Shown: one piece after another, positions 17,234 to 24,263 of the stretch
Position numbering within the stretch: the first letter of the stretch is position 1
Layout: each line of letters begins with the position of its first letter
Source of the DNA: Eubacterium sp.
Lineage (GTDB): Bacteria; Bacillota; Clostridia; Lachnospirales; Lachnospiraceae
Length of the DNA: 43,881 nucleotides
NCBI GenBank assembly: GCA_017437905.1
Contig: JAFRWY010000098.1
Coordinates: forward strand, 1-43,881
Direction of reading: 5' to 3'
Notes under the pieces: generated by a model
Database searches by the model: none
Seen by the model: the letters and a program-made list of their open reading frames with translations, nothing else
Told to the model about the DNA's origin: nothing
Made by a program: the position numbers and the translations under genes

Positions 17234-17873
17234 GCCGCATCCTCCTTTCCAGCCAGCTTCCCAGGAAGGAAACCGGAAGAAGCATGATCAGATAAAAGAT
17301 CACCAGCAGCACAAGACACTCCGTGGTCTTGTAATAAAGCCCGATCAGATCCTTCGCCGTGAACATCAGATCCATCAGACTGATGGCCGAGAATACGCTG
17401 GTCTCCTTAAGGAGAAAGATCACATTTGCGGTGAAGCCGGGTATGCTGACAGAGACGGCCTCCGGAAGCACCACCAGCCGAAGCACCTGTCCCCGGGTCA
17501 TGCCGAGGGAAAGTGCGCTTTCGACCTGGGTTTTCTCCACCGTCTCCAGTCCGCTGCGGAAGGTCTCCGCCATATAAGCACCGCCCAGCAGCCCCAGTCC
17601 CAGGATTCCGCAGAACTCCGCGCCGATCCTGATCCCCAGCTTCGGAAGTCCGAAATAGAGAAAGAAGAGCTGTACCAGGAGCGGTGTATTCCGGAAGAGC
17701 TCGATATAGATGCCCGCCAGCTGACGGAGCACCGGAACCCGGTAATGCCGCACTACGGCAGTCACAAGTCCGATCACGAAGGAAAGCAGGATTCCCAGCC
17801 AGCCGATCCGGAAGGTCAGCCAGAGTGCTTTCCCGAACAGGGGCAGATACGACCCCATTACCTCCAGATTCAT
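17214..17873 (-). CDS. Polar amino acid ABC transporter permease
   Basis: A 219-residue permease of the same family. It contains the family hallmark YIELFRNTPLLVQLFFLYFG, then AYMAETFRSGLETVEKTQVESALSLGMTRGQ, an EAA loop, and ALSLGMT. Its ATG overlaps the metI stop by 4 bp, and its end overlaps the next permease by 20 bp, so the metI-type and polar amino-acid modules are physically one operon. Confidence 0.92.
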   Translation of the reverse strand: MNLEVMGSYLPLFGKALWLTFRIGWLGILLSFVIGLVTAVVRHYRVPVLRQLAGIYIELFRNTPLLVQLFFLYFGLPKLGIRIGAEFCGILGLGLLGGAYMAETFRSGLETVEKTQVESALSLGMTRGQVLRLVVLPEAVSVSIPGFTANVIFLLKETSVFSAISLMDLMFTAKDLIGLYYKTTECLVLLVIFYLIMLLPVSFLGSWLERRMRRAGFGY

Positions 17874-18532
17874 ACTCTCCGCCTGTCAACCTTTCCGGAG
17901 AGAAGCATTCCCAGCCACTGCAGGATCTGCATGAGGAGTACCAGTACCACCACGGTAATGATCATGACCTCCGTTTCATAACGGTAGTATCCGTACCGAA
18001 TGGCGATATCACCGAGTCCTCCGCCACCGATCACGCCCGCCATTGCGGAATATCCCAGGATCGTACCAAGTGCAATCGTTATACCCACAAGGAGAGATGT
18101 CCTGGCCTCCGGGATCAGTACCTTCCGGACTATGGTAAACTCACTGGCTCCGAGGCTTACAGCCGCCTCGATCACGCCCCGATCCACTTCCTTCAGGGAA
18201 TTCTCAACCATCCGGGCGATGAGCGGTGCTGCAGCGATCGTCAGGGGAACGATAGTCGCCGTCGTTCCGTAACTCTTGCCCACCACCAGCTTCGTCAGCG
18301 GCTGGATCAGAATAAGAAGGATCAGAAAGGGAACGCTTCTCGTCACATTTATGATCAGATCCAACACCCGGTAAAGGACCGGATGCGGAGTGATTCCGTC
18401 TTTATTTGTTATGGTAAGAAGGACGCCGAGGGGCAATCCGATCAGATACCCGAGGGCTGTGGAAATGAGGACCATCCGAAGAGTGTCCAGGGTTCCTTCC
18501 AACAGCATGGGCCATATATCAGCCAACTGCAT
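17870..18532 (-). CDS. metI: Methionine-type ABC transporter permease MetI
   Basis: A 220-residue permease of the MetI family. Matches include TLRMVLISTALGYLIGLPLGVLL, NVTRSVPFLILLILIQPLT, the EAA loop EAAVSLGASEFTIVRKVLIPEA and GYSAMAGVIGGGGLGDIAIRYGY, a strong MetI hallmark. The ATG at 18532 is preferred over a GTG at 18538, which would leave no room for the AGGAGG. It overlaps metN by 14 bp. It should carry Met or Cys-type substrates with MetN and the NlpA half of the fused binding protein. Confidence 0.93.
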   Translation of the reverse strand: MQLADIWPMLLEGTLDTLRMVLISTALGYLIGLPLGVLLTITNKDGITPHPVLYRVLDLIINVTRSVPFLILLILIQPLTKLVVGKSYGTTATIVPLTIAAAPLIARMVENSLKEVDRGVIEAAVSLGASEFTIVRKVLIPEARTSLLVGITIALGTILGYSAMAGVIGGGGLGDIAIRYGYYRYETEVMIITVVVLVLLMQILQWLGMLLSGKVDRRRV

Positions 18533-19400
18533 GCGCACCTCCTTTGATCACGCGCAGATTCTTCGATTCCTGTTCAGGCTCCTGCGCTGCCTCAGTTTTT
18601 GCTGTTTCGTCTGCCGTCTCCGGCTCCTCCTTCGCCAGCTCTTCTTCCAGCTGCTCGCTCTCACGCAGGAGCAGAAGCTGCCGGGCCGCCCTGGATCTCG
18701 GATTCCGGAAGACCTCCTGTACCGGCCCGGTCTCTGCCACGGTTCCGTGGTACAGGACGGCAACCCGGTCACAGATCTCCGTGATCACCCGCATTTCATG
18801 GGTAATGATCACTATGGAAATGTTGTACTCCCGGTTCACCTTCCGGAGAAGTTCCAGAATGGTCCGGGTGGTCTGCGGATCGAGAGCACTGGTCGCCTCA
18901 TCGCAGAGGATGATATGCGGATGAGACGCCAGGGCCCGTGCGATCGCAACACGCTGCTGCTGGCCTCCGGAGAGCTGGACCGGATAGGCCCTTGCCTTAT
19001 CCTCCAGTCCCACAATCCGAAGATACTCCAGTGCTTCCTTCCTTGCCTCCTTCTTCCGAAGGCCTGCGATCTCAAGCGGGAAGCAGACATTGTCCAGCAC
19101 CGTTCTTTGCATTAACAGATTGAACTGCTGAAAGATCATCGCTATGTTCTGCCGCTCCAGCCGGAGCTCATGTTTGGAGAGAGCGGAAATATCCTTTCCC
19201 CCCACCCGGATCCATCCGGATTCCGGACGCTCCAACAGATTGATGCAGCGAACCAGCGTGCTCTTTCCTGCTCCGGAAAGACCGATCACTCCGAAGATCT
19301 CGCCTTCCTCCACGGATAGACTGACCTCCTTCAACGCCTGTACGGCTCCGTTCTTTCCGGAATATGTCTTATTCACCTGTTCCAGTTCAATGACTGCCAT
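18519..19400 (-). CDS. metN: Methionine-type ABC transporter ATP-binding protein MetN
   Basis: A 293-residue ATPase. Walker A is GLSGAGKST, the signature LSGGQQQRVAIARAL, Walker B IILCDEATSALDPQT, as in MetN. The C-terminal NIL/ACT-like regulatory domain that gives E. coli MetN its methionine trans-inhibition is replaced by a short Glu/Ala/Thr-rich tail (about 240-293). Transport may therefore not be shut by internal methionine. AAGGAGG stands before the ATG. A hairpin separates it from the binding-protein gene. Confidence 0.92.
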   Translation of the reverse strand: MAVIELEQVNKTYSGKNGAVQALKEVSLSVEEGEIFGVIGLSGAGKSTLVRCINLLERPESGWIRVGGKDISALSKHELRLERQNIAMIFQQFNLLMQRTVLDNVCFPLEIAGLRKKEARKEALEYLRIVGLEDKARAYPVQLSGGQQQRVAIARALASHPHIILCDEATSALDPQTTRTILELLRKVNREYNISIVIITHEMRVITEICDRVAVLYHGTVAETGPVQEVFRNPRSRAARQLLLLRESEQLEEELAKEEPETADETAKTEAAQEPEQESKNLRVIKGGAHAVG

Positions 19401-19412
19401 AGTGCCTCCTTA

Positions 19413-19443
19413 TCATTTGAAACAGATTGCTTTGCTCAAATGA
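19413..19443 (-). other. Intercistronic hairpin after the binding-protein gene
   Basis: TCATTTGA and TCAAATGA form perfect 8-bp arms around 15 bases in the 54-bp gap between the binding-protein gene and metN. Such hairpins often protect the upstream message, letting the binding protein exceed the membrane components. No T run follows. Confidence 0.5.
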
Positions 19444-19454
19444 ACAGTTTCATT

Positions 19455-21155
19455 TTAGTTGAACGGGATCACTGCTCCGTCATAGGTATCGATGATATAC
19501 TGACGGATCTCCTCGGACTCCAGAGCCTTTACCAATGCCCGGATCTTTTCGCTGTTCTCATTCCCGGCCTTTACGCCGATGATGTTTACGTAGGTCCTGG
19601 CTGCCTCGGAATCGGACTTCTCATATGCGATGGCATCCTTTCCGACGGAAAGACCTGCCTCCAGTGCATAATTTCCGTTCAGGACTACAAATGCAACTTC
19701 ATCTCTTACGCGGGATACCTGTGCTGCTTCCAGCTCCTGGATCTTCACGTTCTTCGGGTTCTCTTCGATATCCAGTACGGTTGCGGTAAGGCCTGCGCCC
19801 TCCTTCAGTTTGATCACACCATTTGCCTGCAGAAGCAGAAGTGCACGTGCTTCGTTTGTGGTATCGTTCGGTACGGCGATGGTATCACCATCCTCCAGCT
19901 GATCCAGAGAAGCCTTGGTGCCCGGATAGATTCCGAAGGGCTCATAGTGGATGCCTGCCGCATTTACAATGCTTGTACCGTTTTCCTTGTTGAAATCATC
20001 CAGATAAGGTACATGCTGGAAATAATTTGCATCGATCTCGCCGCTCTCTACTACCAGATTCGGCTGAACATAATCTTCAAATTCTGTTACCTGCAGATCC
20101 CATCCCTCTGTTGCCAGGATGTCCTTTGCCTTTGCAAGGATCTCGGCGTGGGGTGTGGGAGATGCTGCTACGGTGATGGTACCCTTTGCTTCCGGAGCAG
20201 GAGCCGCGGTGGTTGCTTCTTCCTTCTTCTCCGGAACTACGCCGCCCTCGATGACCAGTGTATCTTCAAACTCTGTTCCGTATGTGCCAACCAGTGTTGC
20301 TTCATAATCTGCATGGAAGAACTTCTCGATGCCAAGTGCCTTGATCTCGTCATTCAGCCAGTTGAGAAGGGTTGAATTTCCCTTGGTCACGGCCGGTGCG
20401 ATGGTGTCAGCGCTGCCGAGGGAATCAATGCCTACGGTATAGCCCTTGTTCTCCTTGGCAAATGCGATCACCTCCGTGTTATCATTTGCCCACGCCACGC
20501 CGGTGCCGTTCTCAAATGCACTCTTGGCTGCTGCATAAGTGTCGAACTTCTGAAGCTTGATGTCGGAATTATTCTTCTCCAGGTAGGTCTCGGCAGTTGT
20601 TCCGGAAATGACGATAATCTGCTCATCAGCCGTTACCTGACCGAGGTCCGTGATCACATGATCATCATGGGATACAACTCCCAGTGCCACATTCATGTAC
20701 GGAAGTGCGAAATCAACCTCTTCCGCCCGTTCCGGGGTTACCGTGAAGTTTGCAAGGACAATGTCCACCTTTCCTGTCTTCAGATACTCGATACGGCTGG
20801 CTGCCTCTGTGGATACGTAATTGATCTTAACGCCCAGATCCTTGCCGAGACGCTCTGCCAGATATACATCATAGCCCTGATAGGTTCCGTTCTCATCCAC
20901 ATATCCGAAGGGGGATTTGTCTGAGAAAACTCCGATATTCACGGTACCGGACTCCTTGATCTCATCCAGTGTCCGGTAGATCGCCTTGTCCTCTCCGGTA
21001 CTCGTTGCATCGGTGCCCTTCGCTGCTGCGGAGGAACCGCTGTTGTCACCGCATGCGGTAAGCAGTCCCAGGGATGCGACTGCCGTCAGCCCGAAGGCTG
21101 CGATCTTCTTCAGTAAGCTCTTTTTCTTTGCACTTTTTTCTATGTTCTTCTTCAT
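19455..21155 (-). CDS. Two-domain ABC substrate-binding lipoprotein: family-3 (cysteine-type) fused to MetQ/NlpA
   Basis: A 566-residue lipoprotein. A signal peptide ends in the lipobox LLTAC (lipid Cys35). Residues about 60-300 form a family-3 solute-binding domain; AASRIEYLKTGKVDIVLANF, TPERAEEVDFALPY and MNVALGV are close to cysteine/aspartate binders such as CjaA/PEB1. After a Glu/Ala/Pro linker (about 304-324), residues 325-566 form a complete NlpA/MetQ domain (VAASPTPHAEIL, DANYFQHVPYLDDFN, GIYPGTKASLDQL, IAVPNDTTNEARALLLLQ). These are normally separate proteins. The genes downstream encode matching permeases and ATPases for both types, so one lipoprotein may feed two transporters. No stop or frameshift interrupts the fusion. 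First large gene of the operon, controlled through the leader upstream. Confidence 0.92.
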   Translation of the reverse strand: MKKNIEKSAKKKSLLKKIAAFGLTAVASLGLLTACGDNSGSSAAAKGTDATSTGEDKAIYRTLDEIKESGTVNIGVFSDKSPFGYVDENGTYQGYDVYLAERLGKDLGVKINYVSTEAASRIEYLKTGKVDIVLANFTVTPERAEEVDFALPYMNVALGVVSHDDHVITDLGQVTADEQIIVISGTTAETYLEKNNSDIKLQKFDTYAAAKSAFENGTGVAWANDNTEVIAFAKENKGYTVGIDSLGSADTIAPAVTKGNSTLLNWLNDEIKALGIEKFFHADYEATLVGTYGTEFEDTLVIEGGVVPEKKEEATTAAPAPEAKGTITVAASPTPHAEILAKAKDILATEGWDLQVTEFEDYVQPNLVVESGEIDANYFQHVPYLDDFNKENGTSIVNAAGIHYEPFGIYPGTKASLDQLEDGDTIAVPNDTTNEARALLLLQANGVIKLKEGAGLTATVLDIEENPKNVKIQELEAAQVSRVRDEVAFVVLNGNYALEAGLSVGKDAIAYEKSDSEAARTYVNIIGVKAGNENSEKIRALVKALESEEIRQYIIDTYDGAVIPFN

Positions 21156-21171
21156 TTTATTTTCCTTCTTT

Positions 21172-21285
21172 CTATTTTAGACGTTTTCGTCTGTGTTTAT
21201 GTCTTTTATTCCACTCTTCTCTTTTATCCGTTAATCTGTAACATCGCCGCCCCTGCGGCATTCGCTTTCCATTCGAATACATCAT
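21172..21285 (-). CDS. Possible small basic protein (37 aa) between attenuator and binding-protein gene
   Basis: A short ORF with AAGGATGG about 8 bases before tandem ATG codons at 21285 and 21282, ending at TAG 21172-21174, 16 bp before the lipoprotein start. It is very basic: many Arg and Lys, with a KRHKHRRKRLK end. I recognise no family. It may be a real small protein, a translation-coupling device, or chance; the basic composition of AT/GA-rich leader sequence could produce it without selection. Confidence 0.3.
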   Translation of the reverse strand: MMYSNGKRMPQGRRCYRLTDKREEWNKRHKHRRKRLK

Positions 21286-21362
21286 GGTCTTTACCATCCT
21301 TTCATTTTTTTCATTTCAGATAACCGCATTTACTCACGCCAAGCATTTTAGGTCAATGGCAC

Positions 21363-21396
21363 AAAAAAAACCGGAATCCTTATACAGATCCCGGTT
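21363..21396 (-). terminator. Attenuator terminator in the leader of the transporter operon
   Basis: In RNA sense AACCGGGATC and GATTCCGGTT form a 10-bp stem (one G-U) around an 8-base loop, followed by eight T. It is a strong intrinsic terminator, yet it lies inside the leader, 207 bp before the lipoprotein start and 27 bp after the leader ORF stop. Leader-ORF bases 21461-21477 are complementary, with two bulges and one mismatch, to its 5' arm and flank (21385-21400), giving an alternative antiterminator. Confidence 0.8.
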
Positions 21397-21423
21397 CAAA
21401 TCGCAGATATCCGACAGCGTCAT

Positions 21424-21534
21424 TCAGGCACGGCAAACCGCCGCATCACCGCTGTCTCGACCGAATCGGGAATCCTGCAGCATGCAACCGCACATCATAC
21501 ACATACATGTAGTTGTGAAATACGATGTTCTCAT
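21424..21534 (-). CDS. Cys/Met-rich leader peptide of the transporter operon (36 aa)
   Basis: A short ORF with GGAAAGGAAAG about 8 bases before the ATG at 21534 and TGA at 21424-21426. Five of 36 residues are Cys (10, 12, 15, 17, 34) and five are Met (1, 11, 13, 14, 18); residues 10-18 are nearly all Cys or Met. Codons 20-25, directly after this cluster, contain the bases that can pair with the 5' arm of the terminator at 21363-21396. As in the metY leader, the pairing bases encode Ser-Arg a few codons after the Cys run. It is most simply read as a translated sensor of Cys-tRNA and perhaps Met-tRNA supply. Confidence 0.7.
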   Translation of the reverse strand: MRTSYFTTTCMCMMCGCMLQDSRFGRDSGDAAVCRA

Positions 21535-21613
21535 TACCGTTCTTTCCTTTCCCTGCCCCGGATCCCGGAGATGACATCCGTCGTTCAGAGCATGTTTTTG
21601 AATGACAAGGTGA

Positions 21614-21647
21614 AGTATATACCTTTTCGCCTACTATGTCAATAGGT
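21614..21647 (-). promoter_or_regulatory. Promoter of the transporter operon with CymR-like operator
   Basis: TTGACA (21637-21642) and TATACT (21614-21619) are 17 bp apart on the minus strand. The dyad ACCTATTGACATAGTAGGC (21629-21647) overlaps the -35, and 17 of its 19 bases match the metY operator. Transcription should start near 21607, about 73 bases before the leader ORF. Confidence 0.78.
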
Positions 21648-21691
21648 TTTGAATTTTTTTTTCTGTCCCCGTCACAGTGATAAAATAAGTA

Positions 21692-21724
21692 TTGAACCTC
21701 CCATTACCCTATGATATAGTAGGT
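21692..21724 (+). promoter_or_regulatory. rrf2 promoter with putative autoregulatory operator
   Basis: TTGAAC (21692-21697) and TATAGT (21715-21720) are 17 bp apart. The dyad ACCCTATGATATAGTAGGT (21706-21724) covers the -10, one base shorter in its centre than the other two sites. It suggests that the Rrf2 protein represses its own gene and the divergent operon. Confidence 0.7.
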
Positions 21725-21751
21725 AAAAGGGTTAAAGAGGGGGAATTTACT

Positions 21752-22150
21752 ATGATATCAACCAGAGGCCGCTATGCCCTCCGCGTTATGATCGATCTCG
21801 CGGAGCAGAAAAGTGACAGATTCGTCCCATTGAAGGATATCGCCGAGCGTCAGGGAATCTCCAAAAAATATCTGGAGATCATCGTGAAGGACCTGGTGAC
21901 CGGCGGACTGCTCGTGGGAGCCAGCGGAAAAGGCGGCGGTTACCGGCTTTGTCGCGAACCGGAGGAATATATTGTCGGTGAGATTCTGGAACTTATGGAG
22001 GGCTCACTCTCTTCCGTTGCTTGTCTGAAGGAGCCGGACTATGACTGCCCGAGGAAAAACGCCTGCCAGACACTTCCCATGTGGAAAGAATACGATCAGC
22101 TGGTACATAACTTCTTCTATTCGAAGAAGCTTTCCGATTTTTTATCCTGA
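21752..22150 (+). CDS. Rrf2 family transcriptional regulator (CymR-like)
   Basis: A 132-residue winged-helix regulator. MISTRGRYALRVMIDLAEQ, VPLKDIAERQGISKKYLEIIVKDL and GKGGGYRLCREPEEY are the Rrf2 DNA-binding hallmarks. Cys residues occur in VACLKEPDYDCPRKNACQT, at the place where IscR and RsrR hold their Fe-S ligands; many CymR-type proteins lack such a cluster, so a metal or Fe-S ligand is possible. In Bacillus, CymR works with CysK to repress cysteine genes; here cysK and metY carry the same operator, which supports that role. The ATG at 21752 follows AGAGGGGG. Divergent from the transporter operon. Confidence 0.88.
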   Translation: MISTRGRYALRVMIDLAEQKSDRFVPLKDIAERQGISKKYLEIIVKDLVTGGLLVGASGKGGGYRLCREPEEYIVGEILELMEGSLSSVACLKEPDYDCPRKNACQTLPMWKEYDQLVHNFFYSKKLSDFLS

Positions 22151-22176
22151 TGATCCGGCCCGCATTTCCGTGATTT

Positions 22177-22196
22177 AAGTCCCTCCGGAGGGACTT
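22177..22196 (+). terminator. Palindrome after rrf2
   Basis: AAGTCCCTCC/GGAGGGACTT is a perfect 20-bp palindrome 27 bp after the rrf2 stop, with only a short T run. It may be a weak terminator ahead of the strong one at 22225-22269. Confidence 0.45.
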
Positions 22197-22224
22197 TGTG
22201 CGATGCGAGGGATTTTTCCCGCTG

Positions 22225-22269
22225 AAATCAAAAACGACGAAGGCACATGTCCTTCGTCGTTTTTGATTT
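22225..22269. terminator. Strong bidirectional terminator between convergent genes
   Basis: Perfect 19-bp arms (22225-22243 and 22251-22269) around CACATGT contain A5 and T5 tracts at the outer end, giving a T run on both strands. The right arm overlaps the stop codon of the gene at 22268-23062. Confidence 0.92.
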
Positions 22270-23062
22270 ACCAGTTTGTGTAGATATCGATGGTTCCGTA
22301 GGAGCATCCGGTATCATAAACCTTTGCGGGTCCCACACTGGTCATCAGTGTGGTGTACAGCTTCTTATATCTGGTAGATGCTGCCACACAGATGTAACCG
22401 TCCTTATCACGGATGGTTCCGTCCTTGGCAATATGCTTGCCCGGGATGGATACAGCCGTTACGGTCTGGCCCGGCTCATGAATGGAGTACCATGTCTCAC
22501 GGTTTCCGTTGTAGTGAACCACACCGTTGGATCTTGTGATGTGACCGCTTATGCCTTCGTACGGCTCGGAATACATTAACCGTACTCCGCAGTAGTACGA
22601 ACCGGTTGCATCCTGGATCTTCTCAGCTGCCTTCTTCGCTTTCTGTGCACGAACCGCTGCAACCTTGGCAAGCTGTCCTTTGCGGATGGATTCTTTCTTT
22701 GCAGCTTCCTTCTCGGCTCTTTCCCTTTCGGCTTTTGCCTTAGCCAGCTGCGCTTCCTTCTCATCCGCGGCTTTCTGAGCTTCCTGAATACTCTTTTCCA
22801 CAACAGCCTCATCTTCTTCCTCAACTGTTGTCTGTTCAGTCTGCTCGGTCTGCAGATCTGCTTTCTGCTCCTCCATCAGTTTGGAAACCAGCGCCTCCGA
22901 GTTACCGGAGTTTGCAGACCAGACGATGGATACCTGCTCCATCTCTGCGCTGATCTCTGTCTCCTGCTGCAGATTGTCCGGCTGGGCTTCAACGCCTGAA
23001 TCGAACGGAACGGCGATCACCATCAGCCCGAGTGCCAGAGCAGTCAGATTTTTAATTCTCAT
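22268..23062 (-). CDS. Secreted coiled-coil protein with 3D/RlpA-like double-psi beta-barrel domain
   Basis: A 264-residue exported protein: signal peptide (1-26), acidic region, an Ala/Lys/Glu-rich coiled coil (about 85-150), then a C-terminal domain from about 155. The end, DGYICVAAS followed by VGPAKVYDTGCSYGTIDIYTNW, resembles the 3D (YuiC/RpfB-type) and RlpA barrels of cell-wall lytic enzymes, in which the Asp-x-Gly...Asp-Ile-Tyr strand is conserved. It probably acts on or binds peptidoglycan; the catalytic residues cannot be confirmed by eye. It has its own strong promoter and terminator, so it stands alone. Confidence 0.75.
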   Translation of the reverse strand: MRIKNLTALALGLMVIAVPFDSGVEAQPDNLQQETEISAEMEQVSIVWSANSGNSEALVSKLMEEQKADLQTEQTEQTTVEEEDEAVVEKSIQEAQKAADEKEAQLAKAKAERERAEKEAAKKESIRKGQLAKVAAVRAQKAKKAAEKIQDATGSYYCGVRLMYSEPYEGISGHITRSNGVVHYNGNRETWYSIHEPGQTVTAVSIPGKHIAKDGTIRDKDGYICVAASTRYKKLYTTLMTSVGPAKVYDTGCSYGTIDIYTNW

Positions 23063-23114
23063 AATTGTTTGATTTCTCCTTTGTATTTTTGTACAAATTT
23101 AGAACACGGTGGGA

Positions 23115-23143
23115 ATTATAACAATTACGTAACATTTTTGCAA
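23115..23143 (-). promoter_or_regulatory. Sigma-A promoter of the coiled-coil/3D protein gene
   Basis: TTGCAA (23138-23143) and TATAAT (23115-23120) are 17 bp apart. The surrounding 260 bp (23063-23321) is much more AT-rich than the rest of the window and holds nothing else but the terminator at 23227-23261. Confidence 0.8.
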
Positions 23144-23226
23144 CACTTTTTTCGAACTTTTATAATATTCGTACATAAATCATAACAATTTCGACCATGT
23201 TTTTAGAGAATACAACCAAAATACAC

Positions 23227-23261
23227 AAAAAAAAAATGCACAAGCCATATCGGTTTGTACA
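23227..23261 (-). terminator. Terminator after the Dabb gene
   Basis: In RNA sense TGTACAAACC and GGCTTGTGCA pair (one mismatch, one G-U) around GATAT, followed by a run of ten T. Confidence 0.85.
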
Positions 23262-23321
23262 TTTCTTCTAAGAATTGTAGCAATTTCAAGACAAATTATG
23301 TCCACTGTATTATGTTAACCG

Positions 23322-23627
23322 TTATTCTGCTTCAAAATCCAGGCAGCTGCGCAGCTTTGTAAAGGGCCGGACCTTCCCGTCCGCCACAGCCACATGTGCC
23401 GGATGTACGGCATAATTCTTCAGCGCCGCCTCATCCTCGAAGGTGGAATCCAGCATAAGATCCGCGTTGGAGCTCTCCAGCCCGTGAATATTTACGCAGA
23501 TATCCACGATTCCGGGAACCACGCCCTTCAGCCCCTCAAGTCCTTCCTTGATGTCCTGCTTCACCTGTTCCTTCTCTTCTTCGGACAGTTCATCCTTCAG
23601 CGTCCATAAAATGATGTGCTTAACCAT
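23322..23627 (-). CDS. Dabb (stress-responsive A/B barrel) domain protein
   Basis: A 101-residue Dabb protein, a dimeric ferredoxin-like barrel. The opening VKHIILWTLKDELSEEEK, the central LMLDSTFEDEAALKNYAVHPAHV and the His residues are typical. Family members range from stress proteins to polyketide cyclases, so no reaction is assigned. It lies 24 bp after the HAD gene and is the last gene before a strong terminator, so it is probably at the end of the lacZ unit. Confidence 0.88.
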   Translation of the reverse strand: MVKHIILWTLKDELSEEEKEQVKQDIKEGLEGLKGVVPGIVDICVNIHGLESSNADLMLDSTFEDEAALKNYAVHPAHVAVADGKVRPFTKLRSCLDFEAE

Positions 23628-23651
23628 AGCCTCCTCCTTTTCTTCCTTATA

Positions 23652-24263
23652 TTAATACTCCGGCAGAGTGATCCCCCTGCTCCCGAGTTCCCTGATCAGT
23701 TCCTGATACCCTGTAAAAAGGATTCCCTGCATACCCAGCGCTTCTGCCCCGTCGATATTCACCTGACGGTCATCGATAAAAAGGCATTCCCCGAGGTTTA
23801 CACCGAACCGGGACTCCAGCAACCGGTACATCCGCGGATCCGGCTTCGCAACCTTCTCAAAGCCGGAAATGATATACCCGTCCGCATGGGGCAGAAACCG
23901 GAATGTGGGCCAGTGCCGCTTCGCTGTCTCCACCGGATAGTTGGACAGCACATAAACGCTATGTCCCGCATCCTTCAGCCCCTTCACCAGCGGTTCCGCA
24001 TACGGATATTCCGCCACCAGCCCGTCGGTGTTGGCCCAAAAGGTCCGTATCTCCTGCTCATACTCCGGCATTTCCGCCGTAAACTTCTCGATGGCATCCT
24101 TCTCCATCCGGATCCCCAGATCCATCTCATGCCAGAATTCCGTCAGGACCATCCGCTCCGACAGTTCCTCCACGGCCTGCTCCGAAAACCCGAGATCCCG
24201 CATATGGTCACGGAACCTGAAATTGATCAGTACATCTCCCACATCAAATACGATTGTCATCAC
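23652..24263 (-). CDS. HAD-superfamily hydrolase (YihX-like sugar phosphatase)
   Basis: A 203-residue HAD phosphatase. VFDVGDVL holds the nucleophile Asp and the DxGxV form seen in YihX-type glucose-1-phosphate phosphatases; VLSNYPVE holds the motif II Ser, AKPDPRMY the motif III Lys, and LFIDDRQVNIDGA the motif IV Asp pair. Its ATG overlaps the beta-galactosidase stop by 4 bp, consistent with a role in sugar-phosphate handling after lactose-type hydrolysis; the substrate is inferred only. Confidence 0.88.
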   Translation of the reverse strand: MMTIVFDVGDVLINFRFRDHMRDLGFSEQAVEELSERMVLTEFWHEMDLGIRMEKDAIEKFTAEMPEYEQEIRTFWANTDGLVAEYPYAEPLVKGLKDAGHSVYVLSNYPVETAKRHWPTFRFLPHADGYIISGFEKVAKPDPRMYRLLESRFGVNLGECLFIDDRQVNIDGAEALGMQGILFTGYQELIRELGSRGITLPEY

